A stretch of DNA of 64,000 nt from Neopestalotiopsis rosae (taxonomy: Eukaryota; Ascomycota; Sordariomycetes; Amphisphaeriales; Sporocadaceae), in NCBI GenBank assembly GCA_023078685.1, contig JALGAS010000002.1, positions 3,038,001 to 3,102,000 of the forward strand, given 5' to 3'. Positions 24,101 to 34,322 of this stretch are shown piece after piece (the first letter of the stretch is position 1; every line of letters starts with the position of its first letter). The notes under the pieces are model-generated. The model searched no databases and was not told where the DNA came from. It saw nothing but the letters and a program-made list of their open reading frames with translations. Made by a program: the position numbers and the translations under genes.

Positions 24101-25171
24101 AGCCTCATGCAATGCGAGGTCAAGTGTTTCGACAGTAATGCGATTCCATGCGACCTTGGTTGTCCTCGTTCCTCGATTCCAAACTTGATGAGGCGCGAGC
24201 GGTGGAACCAAGATGAAGTCGCCCACCTTCTGTTCGACCACGTAAACGGGAAAGTTCGCTTTCTTCCAAGCATTGATTTGGGCGAAATGTTTTTCAATTT
24301 CGACATCATGACCCAGCATGGATAGGAAATATTCGCGGACGACCTCGCGATCCTTGGTCTCCGTCATGAACCATAATGAGCTTCCAGGTTTGTTACCATT
24401 TTCTTCACCTGAAGCGTCAACCATGATATTATGGCCCAAGCTCGCACACATCTCTTTGTGCGCAGGCGTGTAAGTGCCTTCATGTCCAATGTAACACATG
24501 AGATTCTGTGCTCGCATTTCTTCGGGCAAGCAACTCATCAAATCTCCTGCGACCGCTGCTGTGGGTCCTGGTGCACCAAAGATATCATCGTCGGGGTGGG
24601 AATCGGGCCCAGTGCTTTCACTGACGTTTTCATTCATGTACAAAACATTTGGAGGGATAATTTTGCGCAAATGTTCGAACCATTCAGGAGGACAATCGAT
24701 ATCCTTGAGGTACAAGCGTTGACGACGTTCATCTCGATAGTTGTTTGGACTCCACTGGTTGGTGAGCTGTCGCATCGATCGCAGGTAGTGACCCATTGTC
24801 ATTGGAAGATCGGATTGGTTAACAAGGTCGCGAACATTCTCCTCTGCACTCAAAATTAGCAGGTTTCCTGCAGTGACTTATTGCGGCAGTGGCATCATAC
24901 GTTTCTTGTCGTAGGTAGCCTCCAGCCATTTTGCACTGAAAATGGATTCTGGGAGGACCTTGTTCCATCCTTCTATCACAAGGGGCCGACCTCCTTCGAT
25001 AACGTGCAACTGGACAAGCTTCTCAAAGCCGGCTGTGCCTAGTCTCCTGAGAGCTGATATCGATATGCGAACGACCCAGTCGAAGTTTGGGGTTTCGTCG
25101 ACAAGCGCATGCAAGTCAAGATCCGGCGGTATTGGGTCGAACTTTGCCTGCGGGTGTAGTGCTGTAGGCAT
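21137..25171 (-). CDS. JmjC-domain chromatin protein with CDCA7-type 4CXXC zinc finger and AT-hooks
   Basis: Two exons (25171-24901 and 24843-21137) give 1325 aa. The 57-bp intron (GTATGA...TGCAG) is needed to bypass a stop after the last in-frame Gln of the unspliced frame. Residues about 1-320 form a JmjC-like cupin. TPAHKEM supplies an H-x-E pair (about H219/E221) and PPLAPHQVWN the second His (about H309), so the Fe(II) triad looks intact. A Cys cluster (CSYC, CKCC, CMEC, CVC) follows at about 433-477. Near 588-650 is a zf-4CXXC_R1 finger (YRCHVCCHKD, FCTTCQEAYC, WQCPRCLGICNCGSC), the type found in CDCA7. The C-terminal half is acidic/low-complexity with at least four AT-hooks (GRPPGRPPGRPR, KKRGRPPRLG, RRRGRPPGRK, RSRGRPPGRK) and an RGRPRGRGRA end. 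It is nuclear by inference, a likely dioxygenase (perhaps histone demethylase) that binds DNA. Divergent from COQ2. Confidence 0.88.
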
Positions 25172-26112
25172 CTTGTCTGTGATGTTTCTCTCGTTGCTTC
25201 CTTTCTTATCGTGACTGCTTCAAACACATCCAGCACAACACAGGTCGCCAGTATGGACAGCCCATCAAGGCGGTGGCATTCACGCGCCTTGGCTGGTTTT
25301 CGCGTCGCGGGGAAGAGCCGCCGATGAATATATGAGGAGGGTGAATGCGACCACTACAAGTTCGAAGCGCAGACTGACGAGTTGTTGTGTCTAGACTTGC
25401 TTCAAACGTCGGTTTGGTCGTCTCTCAGTGCATCTTCGATTGTCTTGGGAGCTTTGAACATCAGAGATCCAAGCTGTTGGGAGGTCTGTCGCAATTCGAA
25501 AGAGTTTCGCGCTTCACAACCAGAAGCTGCAATTGGTATGCACAGATTAGTACAAAGGCAGGGACCTGATAGTGGAGCTTTGGTAGAGCTCAGCAAGCAC
25601 TACCTGTGACGCGACTTCCATTAACCAGACCGTACCGCATGACGCGGAAGCTTTTTAAGGTTGGTGCACGGGCCCTGCAACGAATTTCATTGGGAGGTTC
25701 CAAATCGATTCATTCATAGCTCCGAGATTCGGATTTTCCTCTTCATGAAACCAATATCAATTCTTCCTGGTGGATTGTTCTTTTCTTTTTGAGGGTTTAT
25801 CCAAGCTGGTACCCTATTGGACAAGCATGAGATGTGAGTGAATTTCTCATACATCTGATGTGATACGTTGTCGATTTTTAAATGTCTAGTCATTGTAGGG
25901 TTTCCAGATTATCCAGATGATCAAAAGCTCTTGACAGAGATTCAGAGAGAAATAGCTGCGTGGAAACCCCGATGGACAATACGTAGACAGGCGCTACAAT
26001 CAATCAATTATACATTTAGACGATACCCATTGGAACATGTTTTTCATATACTAACGTGCCCAAAGATTTCTCCATCCAAGGTCACCCAGCCTTCAGTTGA
26101 TCTCATCGTAAA
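25172..26112. other. divergent promoter region between the JmjC gene and COQ2
   Basis: About 940 bp between two divergent starts. Short open frames near 25.4 kb show no motif. No repeat or clear TATA element is seen. Confidence 0.5.
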
Positions 26113-27342
26113 ATGTTCAGGACGACTACAAGATGGCCCTTGTGCAGGGCCAAGCAGAACAGCTTGAGACTTCTTAAGCAGTCTTATCACCGTAGCCACA
26201 GCTCCCAAACGAGCCTGCCTTCACCAAGATCAAAATCTCTCAAGCTTGTAACGTCAGCACCTCGACATGTGCCATTCCATGCCTCCTCCCGTCATCTCAC
26301 TACGACCATTGAGTCGCCTTCATCGCCCGAGATACCACAGCCATACTCGCCCCCTACGACTGGCATCATCTCGCGCCTCCCTGCTTCTTGGGTACCATAT
26401 GCCGAGCTTATTCGCCTGGACAAGCCGGCAGGAACATACTATCTCTTCTTCCCATGCCTGTTCAGCACGCTGCTTGCGGCCCCCATGGCAGCTCCCATGG
26501 CCTCGCCGCTGAGTGTTTTGGGCACCACGGCGCTCTTCTTCTCGGGCGCTCTAATAATGCGTGGAGCTGGCTGTAGCATCAATGATTTATGGGATCGGAA
26601 TCTAGATCCCCACGTTTCACGAACACGTCTTCGGCCCATTGCTCGAGGTGCCATTACTCCATTCAAGGCTTTGGCTTATACAGGCGTGCAACTCTTGACT
26701 GGACTTGGCATTCTCCTACAATTCCCTACGAGCTGCCTCTTCTACGGTATCCCTAGTCTCTTACTCGTGGCAACCTACCCCTTGGCCAAGAGGGTGACTT
26801 ATTACCCACAGTTTGTCCTTGGCCTTACCTTTTCATGGGGCGCCATTATGGGCTTTCCAGCACTGGGTGTGGACCTACTTTCCAACAGTGCCGCACTGGC
26901 AGCCGCAGGGTTTCTGTATGCCAGCAATATCGCCTGGACCGTCCTCTACGACATGATCTACGCACACATGGACATACGCGACGACGCCAAGGCGGGAATC
27001 AAGAGCATCGCCCTCAAGCACGACGCCGAGACGAAGCAGGTCCTCAGCGGCTTGGCCGTGGTGCAGATTGGGCTCCTCGGTGCCGCCGGATGGGCCGCTG
27101 GTGCTGGACCGCTCTTCTTTGTCGGCGGCTGCGGAGGCGCGGCTCTGACGCTGGGTTACATGATCCGCAAGGTCAACCTGAAGAACGTCAAGGATTGCTG
27201 GTGGTGGTTCGTCAATGGCTGTTGGATCACCGGCGGCGCGATCAGCCTGGGATTGGGCGCAGATTACCTTATTAGATATCTGGCGGACCGGGAGAACAAG
27301 GACGCCGAGCAAAGCTCGAAGATGGCGCTCATCCAAAATTAG
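26113..27342 (+). CDS. COQ2: 4-hydroxybenzoate polyprenyltransferase, mitochondrial (ubiquinone synthesis)
   Basis: Intronless, 409 aa. It transfers the polyprenyl chain to 4-hydroxybenzoate, the first membrane step of coenzyme Q synthesis, in the mitochondrial inner membrane. The first 70-80 residues are rich in Arg, Ser and Lys and poor in acids, a good matrix-targeting sequence. The UbiA fold begins with RLDKPAGTYYLFFPC at about 101-115. The first Asp-rich motif is NDLWDRNLD at 157-165 and the second is around YDMIYAHMDIRDD at 279-291. These bind Mg-diphosphate. RTRLRPIARG follows the first motif as in COQ2/UbiA. Seven to nine hydrophobic segments are visible. The mitochondrial presequence separates it from secondary-metabolite UbiA enzymes. 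Confidence 0.95.
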   Translation: MFRTTTRWPLCRAKQNSLRLLKQSYHRSHSSQTSLPSPRSKSLKLVTSAPRHVPFHASSRHLTTTIESPSSPEIPQPYSPPTTGIISRLPASWVPYAELIRLDKPAGTYYLFFPCLFSTLLAAPMAAPMASPLSVLGTTALFFSGALIMRGAGCSINDLWDRNLDPHVSRTRLRPIARGAITPFKALAYTGVQLLTGLGILLQFPTSCLFYGIPSLLLVATYPLAKRVTYYPQFVLGLTFSWGAIMGFPALGVDLLSNSAALAAAGFLYASNIAWTVLYDMIYAHMDIRDDAKAGIKSIALKHDAETKQVLSGLAVVQIGLLGAAGWAAGAGPLFFVGGCGGAALTLGYMIRKVNLKNVKDCWWWFVNGCWITGGAISLGLGADYLIRYLADRENKDAEQSSKMALIQN

Positions 27343-28070
27343 TGTACAAAATTTTGTAAATCATGTAAGAATATAAACTATACGTCGAGACATGAGGGAA
27401 GGCTCACGCCTGGGGCGGAAAAGTTGTTGGCCGGTATTGTGGGATTTCGAAGCGGCAGCAAATGTCAAAGAGTGGCGAGGAACATACAAATATGTCATAA
27501 TCAGTACTCATATACTATCACACTCATCCGCATCACAGGCATATCATTGATCGTCTCTACGGGAATACTATCGATTTCAGTCGATCGTGCATTGTTCGAG
27601 AGTACGACTGGACACCTTGAGTCAGGAGCCATCAGACACATTGTAGTAAAAGACATCCGCGGCTCGCATTGTAGCATGCTAAAGACGTGCGTCGGCCAAC
27701 AAATATACGCAACATTACATCATGACAGAGCTCCATCAGAAATCATCCAGTCCAGTCCCCAGGCAGAACTGCGTGCAAGTCTCGTAACTTGGCTCCATGA
27801 CGTGATAGGGCAGGACTCGCGCATTTCATTCCATCACCAAGTCGAATTTGGACGGGACGAAAGTTGGTCTTTTCGGTACGGCCACCGAAGATCTCTATTT
27901 CCGGATCTCGTGTAACCTATGAGTGTGTATCAAAGGTCCGAACCTCGAATGCTGACGGGGAAAATAAAGCAAGCCATTTTGACTCCACAGTTGCCCAAAT
28001 CAAGTTCAATCCCTTTTGTCCATTCGTATCCTCGTCCCCCAATGCAGCAGTTGTCGTAAGAGTAGATCGC
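27343..28070. other. convergent intergenic region between COQ2 and RPS23
   Basis: Both flanking genes end here, so this should be mostly 3'UTR. A 163-codon open frame on the plus strand (27424-27915) begins with TTG and shows no motif, signal or coding bias I trust. Confidence 0.5.
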
Positions 28071-28676
28071 TTATGATCTGGGCTTCTCCTTCTTCTCCTT
28101 CCACAGAGCCAACAGACCGACACCGGAAACCTTGACGACCTTGAAACGCACACCGGGAATATCACCCTTGGCCTTGCCCTTGCGACCGAAACCGGCGAGG
28201 AGGACTTCGTCGTTCTCGTCGACAAAGTTCAAGCAACCGTCGTTGGGAACTAGGATACGAGTCAGTACAAGCAGCGTACAGCAAGTGAGAGGTTGCAAGC
28301 GTAATTCGCCTTCGCCCTGGAGATTCCGCCCGCCACACTCCTCTCCAAATGACAAAGCACTGAATCCAGCTTGCTTCCTCCACAACTCTTCGACATATAA
28401 AAAAAATTGCGACGTACCGAAAGCAGTGACCTTCTTTCCGTTCTTGATGAGCTGGACACGCACACACTTTCGGATGGCGGAGTTGGGCTGCTTGGCCTCG
28501 ACACCGACCTTCTCGAGGACGATGCCCTTGGCGTGGGAGGAACCACCGAACGGCGAGGACTTGAAAGCGGTACCCAGGGCACGCTTCTTGTAGCCAAGAT
28601 CGGCCCAGCGCTGGTCCTTACGGTGAAGGCGCAGCTTGCGAGCGGCGTTCAATCCTCTAGGCTTGCCCTTACCCAT
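28071..28676 (-). CDS. RPS23: 40S ribosomal protein S23 (uS12)
   Basis: Two coding exons (28676-28418 and 28249-28071) give 145 aa, the standard eukaryotic uS12 length. It is part of the decoding centre of the small subunit. Family blocks seen: [15 protein letters not shown] at the start, [20 protein letters not shown] (the PNSA loop with its conserved Pro) and [10 protein letters not shown] across the splice junction. The 168-bp intron (GTACGT...CCTAG) is a multiple of three and lacks stops, so the locus reads as one open frame of 201 codons. The uS12 sequence shows the inner part is not coding. A further intron lies in the 5'UTR. Confidence 0.96.
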   Translation of the reverse strand: MGKGKPRGLNAARKLRLHRKDQRWADLGYKKRALGTAFKSSPFGGSSHAKGIVLEKVGVEAKQPNSAIRKCVRVQLIKNGKKVTAFGTSQFFLYVEELWRKQAGFSALSFGEECGGRNLQGEGELRLQPLTCCTLLVLTRILVPNDGCLNFVDENDEVLLAGFGRKGKAKGDIPGVRFKVVKVSGVGLLALWKEKKEKPRS

Positions 28677-28681
28677 GATTG

Positions 28682-28861
28682 CTGTTGATGAAAGACACCG
28701 GTTAGCTTGAGGTCGGATTCGAGATGTAAAATTATGGTGGTGGTGAATTTGACGGCGGGGAAAGCGTCAAACAAAACGTCGGGATGCGTGCGAGAAATCG
28801 ATTGCGGTCGACGAATTGATATTCGGTGCTGGTCGCGGACTGTCAAGAGGGGATAACCTAC
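28682..28861 (-). other. predicted 5'UTR intron of RPS23
   Basis: On the minus strand the sequence has donor AAATCG|GTAGGT, a branch-like AAGCTAACC and acceptor CATCAACAG five bases before the ATG (28676). This would be a 180-bp leader intron, common in ribosomal protein genes. Inferred from splice signals only. Confidence 0.6.
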
Positions 28862-29315
28862 CGATTTGTCTGTAGTTATCGCGGTTGAAATGGGTTGTCG
28901 ATGGTTGTGGGAGTTGGTCGATGAGGGAAGTCTCTTTTCGAGAAATTTGGTCCAAGTCGGGATTTTCGAAATTGGGATTTTTTGGTGTGCCCGCCCCAGT
29001 GCGCCTGTGGCTGACGAAGGCAAGAAATGTGGCACGTGCACTTGCCCGGGCCTTTGCCAGGTGCGCTGAGCTGCAGTCCTCAGCCCCAGCCAATGAGACA
29101 ACAATCAAAGTGGGCCCGTATGCCAAGTCCCCAATTTGCTGCACAGCACTGCGGCCATGCCTTTGCGGTACGTAACTCTCTCTGCAAAAGTGCGTCTGGT
29201 CCCAGTACTGCAGCACTCAAAAGTCGTCTGATCCTACGTACAGCAGATACGGTACAATACGGGTAGCCATTGATCCTTGTCTTATCGTAACCCATTCCAT
29301 ACAGTCATGTAAGCC
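28862..29315. other. divergent promoter between RPS23 and the unrecognised gene at 29.3 kb
   Basis: The divergent intergenic stretch holds no gene. It includes RPS23 leader sequence on its left side. I see no clear TATA element. Confidence 0.5.
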
Positions 29316-30170
29316 ATGTCTTCCCGTCTCAACGGCCCTTCTGTAAAGGCGCGCGACCCGCCGCCTGCTCTCTTCCTTCATCCATCCCCTGCTGCTTCAC
29401 ATGTCTCTTTGCCCGGAATCAATGCGGTCACTTCTGCTTCCAACAATCACACTGCAAACACACAGCAATTGGCTACATCAGTGGGAGCACCAACAATGAC
29501 GCGCCAAGCTTCATTGCTCAACCCGCGAGGTCGGACTACTGGTGCAATTCCAAGATTGCAGACTGGAGAAACAACTCGTACAGTTGACAGGACCGATGCA
29601 TTGTGGGCAGAAATGCAGGCCACGTTGGAGGAAGTCGAGCTCTCGGCATCGGGGGGAACTCATGTTTTTGGTCCCGAGCATGATCATAAACTCGCAGATC
29701 TACGTGCAGCTCAGATTGCTCTGGCGCAGGCATGGGCCAGAAGCGAGGCCGATGACGCGATCGAGACTACGGGAGGAACTGGAGCAGACGAAGTGCGTGA
29801 CTTGAAGGGAGCGCTCGGAGCTGTAGGATTGGCCGCTGCTGGTTCCGCCGGACCCGGTATTGCTGGCAAACTCGGGGCTGACGGCACTGATCAGGGCCGG
29901 AGTACTGTCGGAACAGGCAGTGCAAGGCCACCTAGTAGTGGTCGCGACGGCGAGCGACTTGGTGCCATGATGGAACAGGAAACAGAGGCAGACATTCTCT
30001 TGGCCAGAAAAAGAAGAGAGGCCAACGATGAGTACTTTAGCCGTGTCGACCAGGGTGTTCGCGACGTTGTGGCCAAGTTGGAAGAGGTCGCTGTGGCCAT
30101 GAGGGACGTTGAACGAGAAAGTCGGGACGTTTGGGGCGACGAAAGTGTTCCGGGCAGTGCCAAGCCATGA
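29316..30170 (+). CDS. conserved-looking fungal protein, function unknown
   Basis: Single open frame of 284 aa starting at ATG 29316. I do not recognise a named family. The first 90 residues are Ser/Thr/Pro-rich and likely disordered. Residues about 90-150 look folded, with regular hydrophobic spacing (TDALWAEMQATLEEVELSAS and KLADLRAAQIALAQAWARSE). A Gly-rich linker follows, then a charged helical tail (RKRREANDEYFSRVDQG...VAKLEEVAVAMRDVERE) that could form a coiled coil. No signal peptide, membrane segment or Cys cluster is present. Open length, good codon use and a position between two promoter-like regions argue for a real gene. Confidence 0.7.
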   Translation: MSSRLNGPSVKARDPPPALFLHPSPAASHVSLPGINAVTSASNNHTANTQQLATSVGAPTMTRQASLLNPRGRTTGAIPRLQTGETTRTVDRTDALWAEMQATLEEVELSASGGTHVFGPEHDHKLADLRAAQIALAQAWARSEADDAIETTGGTGADEVRDLKGALGAVGLAAAGSAGPGIAGKLGADGTDQGRSTVGTGSARPPSSGRDGERLGAMMEQETEADILLARKRREANDEYFSRVDQGVRDVVAKLEEVAVAMRDVERESRDVWGDESVPGSAKP

Positions 30171-31560
30171 ATGATTTGATATTGTTCTGGCTTTGCTTTC
30201 AGTTTCTTCAGCATCTTTTCTGCATAGCTTCTGGGTTGCATTAGCATGGAGTTCACGGGGTCCATAGATTTCTCCAATATCCTATACATTCTGTACATCG
30301 TGAACAATTGTGTGCCACTGAACGTTCCTCGGTCGTCTTGAATACGTATATTCACAATATGACCTCATAAGGCCTCCCTAATGCATGGTATTGCTAGAAG
30401 CGACTTGAAAGTATCGTGGGAGAGGCCGGCCAGTTATGAGCAAGCCATCAGTACTCTAAAACTCCTGCAGACGGGCCGATGTCTTCGGGCACAACCAAGT
30501 CCCACGAAGATGGTACCATCGCTTCGATCGCATCATCTGTCCAGACTCTAGTGGTCTGACCAACTCTCACGAGTGAGTCATCCATAGATTTCACGCGAAA
30601 ATCTTGATAGCGAGTTGTTTAATATCATGTTTGCCCTGTACATGACGAGTCCATGTACTCCCAAATGGTGCGATTATAGGTATTTAGGTACTCATAAAGG
30701 TTGTACGAAACCCAGCAAATGCATCCATCGATCATCCGCAATGTTGGTTGAATCCTTTGTAGATGAGGCAAGCTATTCGATCGATGAAGCGACATCAATT
30801 GGGTGACCTGTCCTATCACATGTTGCATGTCAATGCAATCATATTCCGTACCCGAATTATCCAACTTGGTCATGGCGTTGCGGCATTCGAAGTGACTGGC
30901 CAAAATTGAAGACTACCGTGTCAAATATTGACTTTTGTGCTGAATGAGACATGCAAGGCATGCCGCCAATCCGAAGCACCCCCAAAAAGTTACACCAGGC
31001 TCTGGCAGGCTCCAGCTTTCAAGCATTTAGCTCCTGCCCACCTGGAGTATTCTGGGGCTTGGCGGGATGAGGGCCCAAGGGGGCCCCGTTTTGCCCGTAC
31101 AGCTGCGGGTCAGTTTTGTGCAGACGGGCAACTGCGGGACAGGGGCTGGACTGTCCAGACTTTGGGGCGGACTTTTGAGGAGGGGCATCATTGATCACTG
31201 AGTGTGTTCGATCACTGTTCGCTGCGATCGGCGGAAAGGTCAAACGGAGCCCAGACCGTTGAACAAGGTGCAAGCTCTAGGTTAGGTATTTACCGAGAGC
31301 ATGTCACGTTCGCTTTGGTAGATCGACGCTGGGCCAGCCGCTATATTACCACCACTTCTCTCCCGTTTCCAACATTTTTCTGCTGCCAACGAAACAAGTC
31401 ATATTGATCGCATCATCGCCCTCTTCATTCTGAGGTAATCACGTCTAGTCGCCGTCGCATCTGCACCAAGGCAACAAACGCTACACCACCTTACTGCTCC
31501 TTACAGCCCAACCAGCCAACCTACTCTCGAGTCAGGGATCATTCAAAACTACTGCCCAAC
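30171..31560. other. intergenic region upstream of the I9-like inhibitor gene
   Basis: About 1.4 kb without a supported gene. Small open frames lack motifs. The last 200 bp are a pyrimidine- and CA-rich leader typical of highly expressed fungal genes. Confidence 0.5.
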
Positions 31561-32012
31561 ATGCGCTTCCTCACCATCGCCGCCGCAGCTCTTGCCTGTG
31601 CCTCGGGCGCCCTTGCTGTAGACCAGGAGAAATCTATCATCGTCACTTTCCCCAATGAAGTCGGTAGCGACGTTGTCAACAAGGCCATGGACGAGATCAA
31701 GAAGGCCGGCGGTACCATCACCCACGAGTATAACCTGATCAAGTAAGAAGAACCCTCACGTGCCGGGATACCCTATATGCCAAGCGCATTTCTATCATCT
31801 ATTCATCATGTCGTCGGGGCATGCGGTGTTCAGCGGCATCAGGAGCATTTGGAATAAGAAAGACTGACCATTATGCTAGGGCTTTCGCTGCCAAGGCACC
31901 ACAGAAGGTCATCGAGTCCATGTCGGTGTGGACCACCAGCGAATACCACGCCATCGTTGAGGAGGACCAGACCATCACGATCGCCAGCACCAACAACAGA
32001 AATAGCCACTAA
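31561..32012 (+). CDS. secreted peptidase-inhibitor I9 / subtilisin-propeptide-like small protein
   Basis: Two exons (31561-31742 and 31880-32012; 137-bp intron GTAAGA...GCTAG) give 104 aa. MRFLTIAAAALACASGALA is a clear signal peptide. The mature part reads KSIIVTFPNEV...VVNKAMDEIKKAGGTITHEY, then a short loop and WTTSEYHAIVEEDQTI. This beta-alpha-beta pattern is that of inhibitor I9 domains, such as yeast Pbi2 and subtilase propeptides. There is no protease domain downstream, so this is a stand-alone inhibitor or chaperone-like propeptide. Secretion suggests action on extracellular or vacuolar subtilases. The C-terminus (ASTNNRNSH) is polar. Confidence 0.85.
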
Positions 32013-32337
32013 TGCGTTTGCTGCCAAAAGAAAGAACCATATGGCTGCGGGGGAGAAGACGAAATTGCCGGACAACCTACTTATTGCCGGCCGATACCCA
32101 ATTATTGTATAACGCATTATGAAAAGGCAGAGAAACTACCATCGTTTGTCCTATGCGCGGAAATCAAGATTCATCGAGGGAATGGCGTTTAGTACTACGT
32201 ATTTGATTATTTGTTTTAGCAGCCACGAACTGACTATTAATTACCCACTCATTGTCCTTGCTCATGGCTGTACATGTGATGATCACGACCTTCCGTCTTG
32301 ATTCATTCTTATTAACGACCGTATAAATAAACGATTG

Positions 32338-32410
32338 TTTTCTTTTTCCTTTTTTTTTTTTTTTTTTTTTTTAATTTTTTTATTGTTTTTTATTATTTAA
32401 TTTTTTTTTC
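32338..32410 (+). repeat. T-rich low-complexity tract
   Basis: A run of 23 T (32350-32372) within about 73 bp that is almost all T with a few A and G. It lies in the 3' flank of the I9-like gene, right beside the transporter relic. Confidence 0.9.
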
Positions 32411-32424
32411 TGGGTCGCTCAGTC

Positions 32425-32616
32425 TCAATGCATCATCGCGAAGCCATCACCCTGCTTGGACTCGAAAGGCTGGTTGTTAACTGACCAGGCAATAATGAGA
32501 ACGACGACATTGAAAAGGCCGCTCGCCGCCGGGTACACAGCCAGGCATCTCGGCGTTGAATTTATTTTCAGTGGCCGAGCCAAGGACATCACGGAATAGC
32601 CCAAGGCAGACGACAA
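32425..32616 (-). pseudogene. possible relic of an MFS transporter C-terminal region
   Basis: The open frame encodes CLAVYPAASGLFNVVVLIIA followed by WSVNNQPFESKQGDGFAMMH. The pattern of a membrane segment, then W-x-x-NNQ-x-x-x-x-K-x-G-x-GFAM, resembles one transmembrane segment and loop of fungal anion/allantoate-type MFS permeases. The frame stops right after this block, where an intact gene would continue with an IGQCGP-like loop. No complete upstream part is found; a hydrophobic stretch near 32.75-32.85 kb on the same strand might belong to it. It ends at the T-rich tract. Family call from memory of the motif, low confidence. Confidence 0.35.
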
Positions 32617-34322
32617 GGCGTGAGCAATGACACTGTGTCACTCGGCAGATGAACTGTTATATCACATCCACGGATCAAGCTCTTGACGTGCTGAAGGGGG
32701 TAGGATGACTCCAGATATATGGCTGGTTGACTGATTAGCGGACACCATGGCACAGAGGTCAAGAAGCCGATGGTTTCTTGGAAAGGCAGATTCATTTCTA
32801 GACAACATGGCAAGCATATGTACATGATAGTCTTCGTCGCCGTATGCCTTGCGGTGGTCAGGACTCTCTGTGACATAATGCTTCCACTATTGAAGTCTAT
32901 AATAAACTCAAGCAACAGTCTCTTTTTACATGTGTACTTTTGAGGCAAAAGCTCCAATCCATTCAAAACCTGTCGAATATGCAGTAAGTTGACGTCAATC
33001 ACAGCCGGTAAAATATAGCCGCATGTTTGAGTATCCAAGGCTTCTTGTTCCATAATCCCGGCAGAGTCATTCATGCCGTTGCTTTTGACTTTGGGTTCTT
33101 ACATACAGCAATGAGCCAGGTACTGATTCAAGCCCTGCTGACTCGTTTTCAAGGACAGCATCATGAGCAATTGTGCTTGTTGTATTTCCTGGAGATTCTT
33201 CCCAAAGTTGACACAACATGTATTGGTTAGTTGCAGAGAGTGATCTACCATCTGTTCGAGGACGTTTTATTAATGCAAACCGGCACAAGGGACCTTGCAG
33301 AAAGAGTGCATACTATGGTAGACAATCACCCCCTGTGCGCATATGGAGAGAGATCCCTTCTCTTTTTTACCCCCTTGGCGCGTCTGGGAATAGCGGGTTT
33401 CGGCTTCTGACAAGGGTCTCATGGCTGCTCTTGCTCCCCTTTTAGTGCCTACCGAGCTGCCACTGCCTACGTACTATGGAAGGGACCGAGGGAACCTAAC
33501 GTCCAATAAGTCGAGCAGCTTCTCATCAAATCATGCACAGTCAAGTCGAAAGCTCCAGTTCCAAGTTGGGGCCCTTTTTACTTCAAACATACCTTAATGT
33601 ACATAACCATGAACAATGCAGCCCCAGCGTCTGGCGTCTGGCTAGCAGCAGCAGGCATATGAGCTAAAATGGACCGTCCCTCTTTTTGACAATGAGCATT
33701 TTGATGCTGCAATTGAAACAATCTCCTCCCAGTTGAGCTTCGGGGGTGCCATGAGACATTTGCATGTTCCGCTTTCCTAGCACCTAGCTGCTGTCTGTCC
33801 TGTTGAGATTACGCCCAAGTCGAGTTACTGACTGTTTGACCGTCTATTCAGTCAAGAGGGTATCCACGCTGGTCGCGGAATTCCAGACACCAAAAGCTTT
33901 TTGCTTTTCCTTCCTCCCACCCCTTATCAGATCAGGAGTACTGTAACAATAACTCCATTCTGCCAATACTCTCCTCGACCAGGCTTGCACAACTTGTCAA
34001 ACTCTTCAACGGCGACGCATAACGGCTCTAGCAACGAGTACCTAGTCACAGGTAGTGGCCTTAACCACCCCTGGCAACGCTTTGATGAACCGCCATATTT
34101 CACCGACTAGTTGACCTCTGCCTTTTATACCGCCAGTACACGCGCCGCAACCCGCGTCCTCGACTTCCCCTGGATTGATTGTGCTGCGTTGTATGAATTT
34201 GGTACCGACCATTCAACACACCGCGCGTGCCACAGAGGACAGCTTCTCTTCCCTGTCGTCGAACATAAGCAATACTGCAGGCGACAAGGGGGTCAACGTT
34301 GCACCTCCTTGCATCATACAAG
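32617..34322. other. intergenic region upstream of the Hook gene
   Basis: About 1.7 kb with no supported gene. The minus-strand frame 32589-33074 may hold debris of the transporter relic but has no continuous domain. The right part is presumably Hook promoter and leader. Confidence 0.45.

Noticed and set aside
27424..27915. 163-codon plus-strand open frame between COQ2 and RPS23
   Set aside because: It starts with TTG, lies in the 3' flanks of two convergent genes and shows no motif or regular hydrophobic pattern.
28649..29104. 151-codon minus-strand frame upstream of RPS23
   Set aside because: It covers the RPS23 leader and predicted 5'UTR intron and has no protein-like features.
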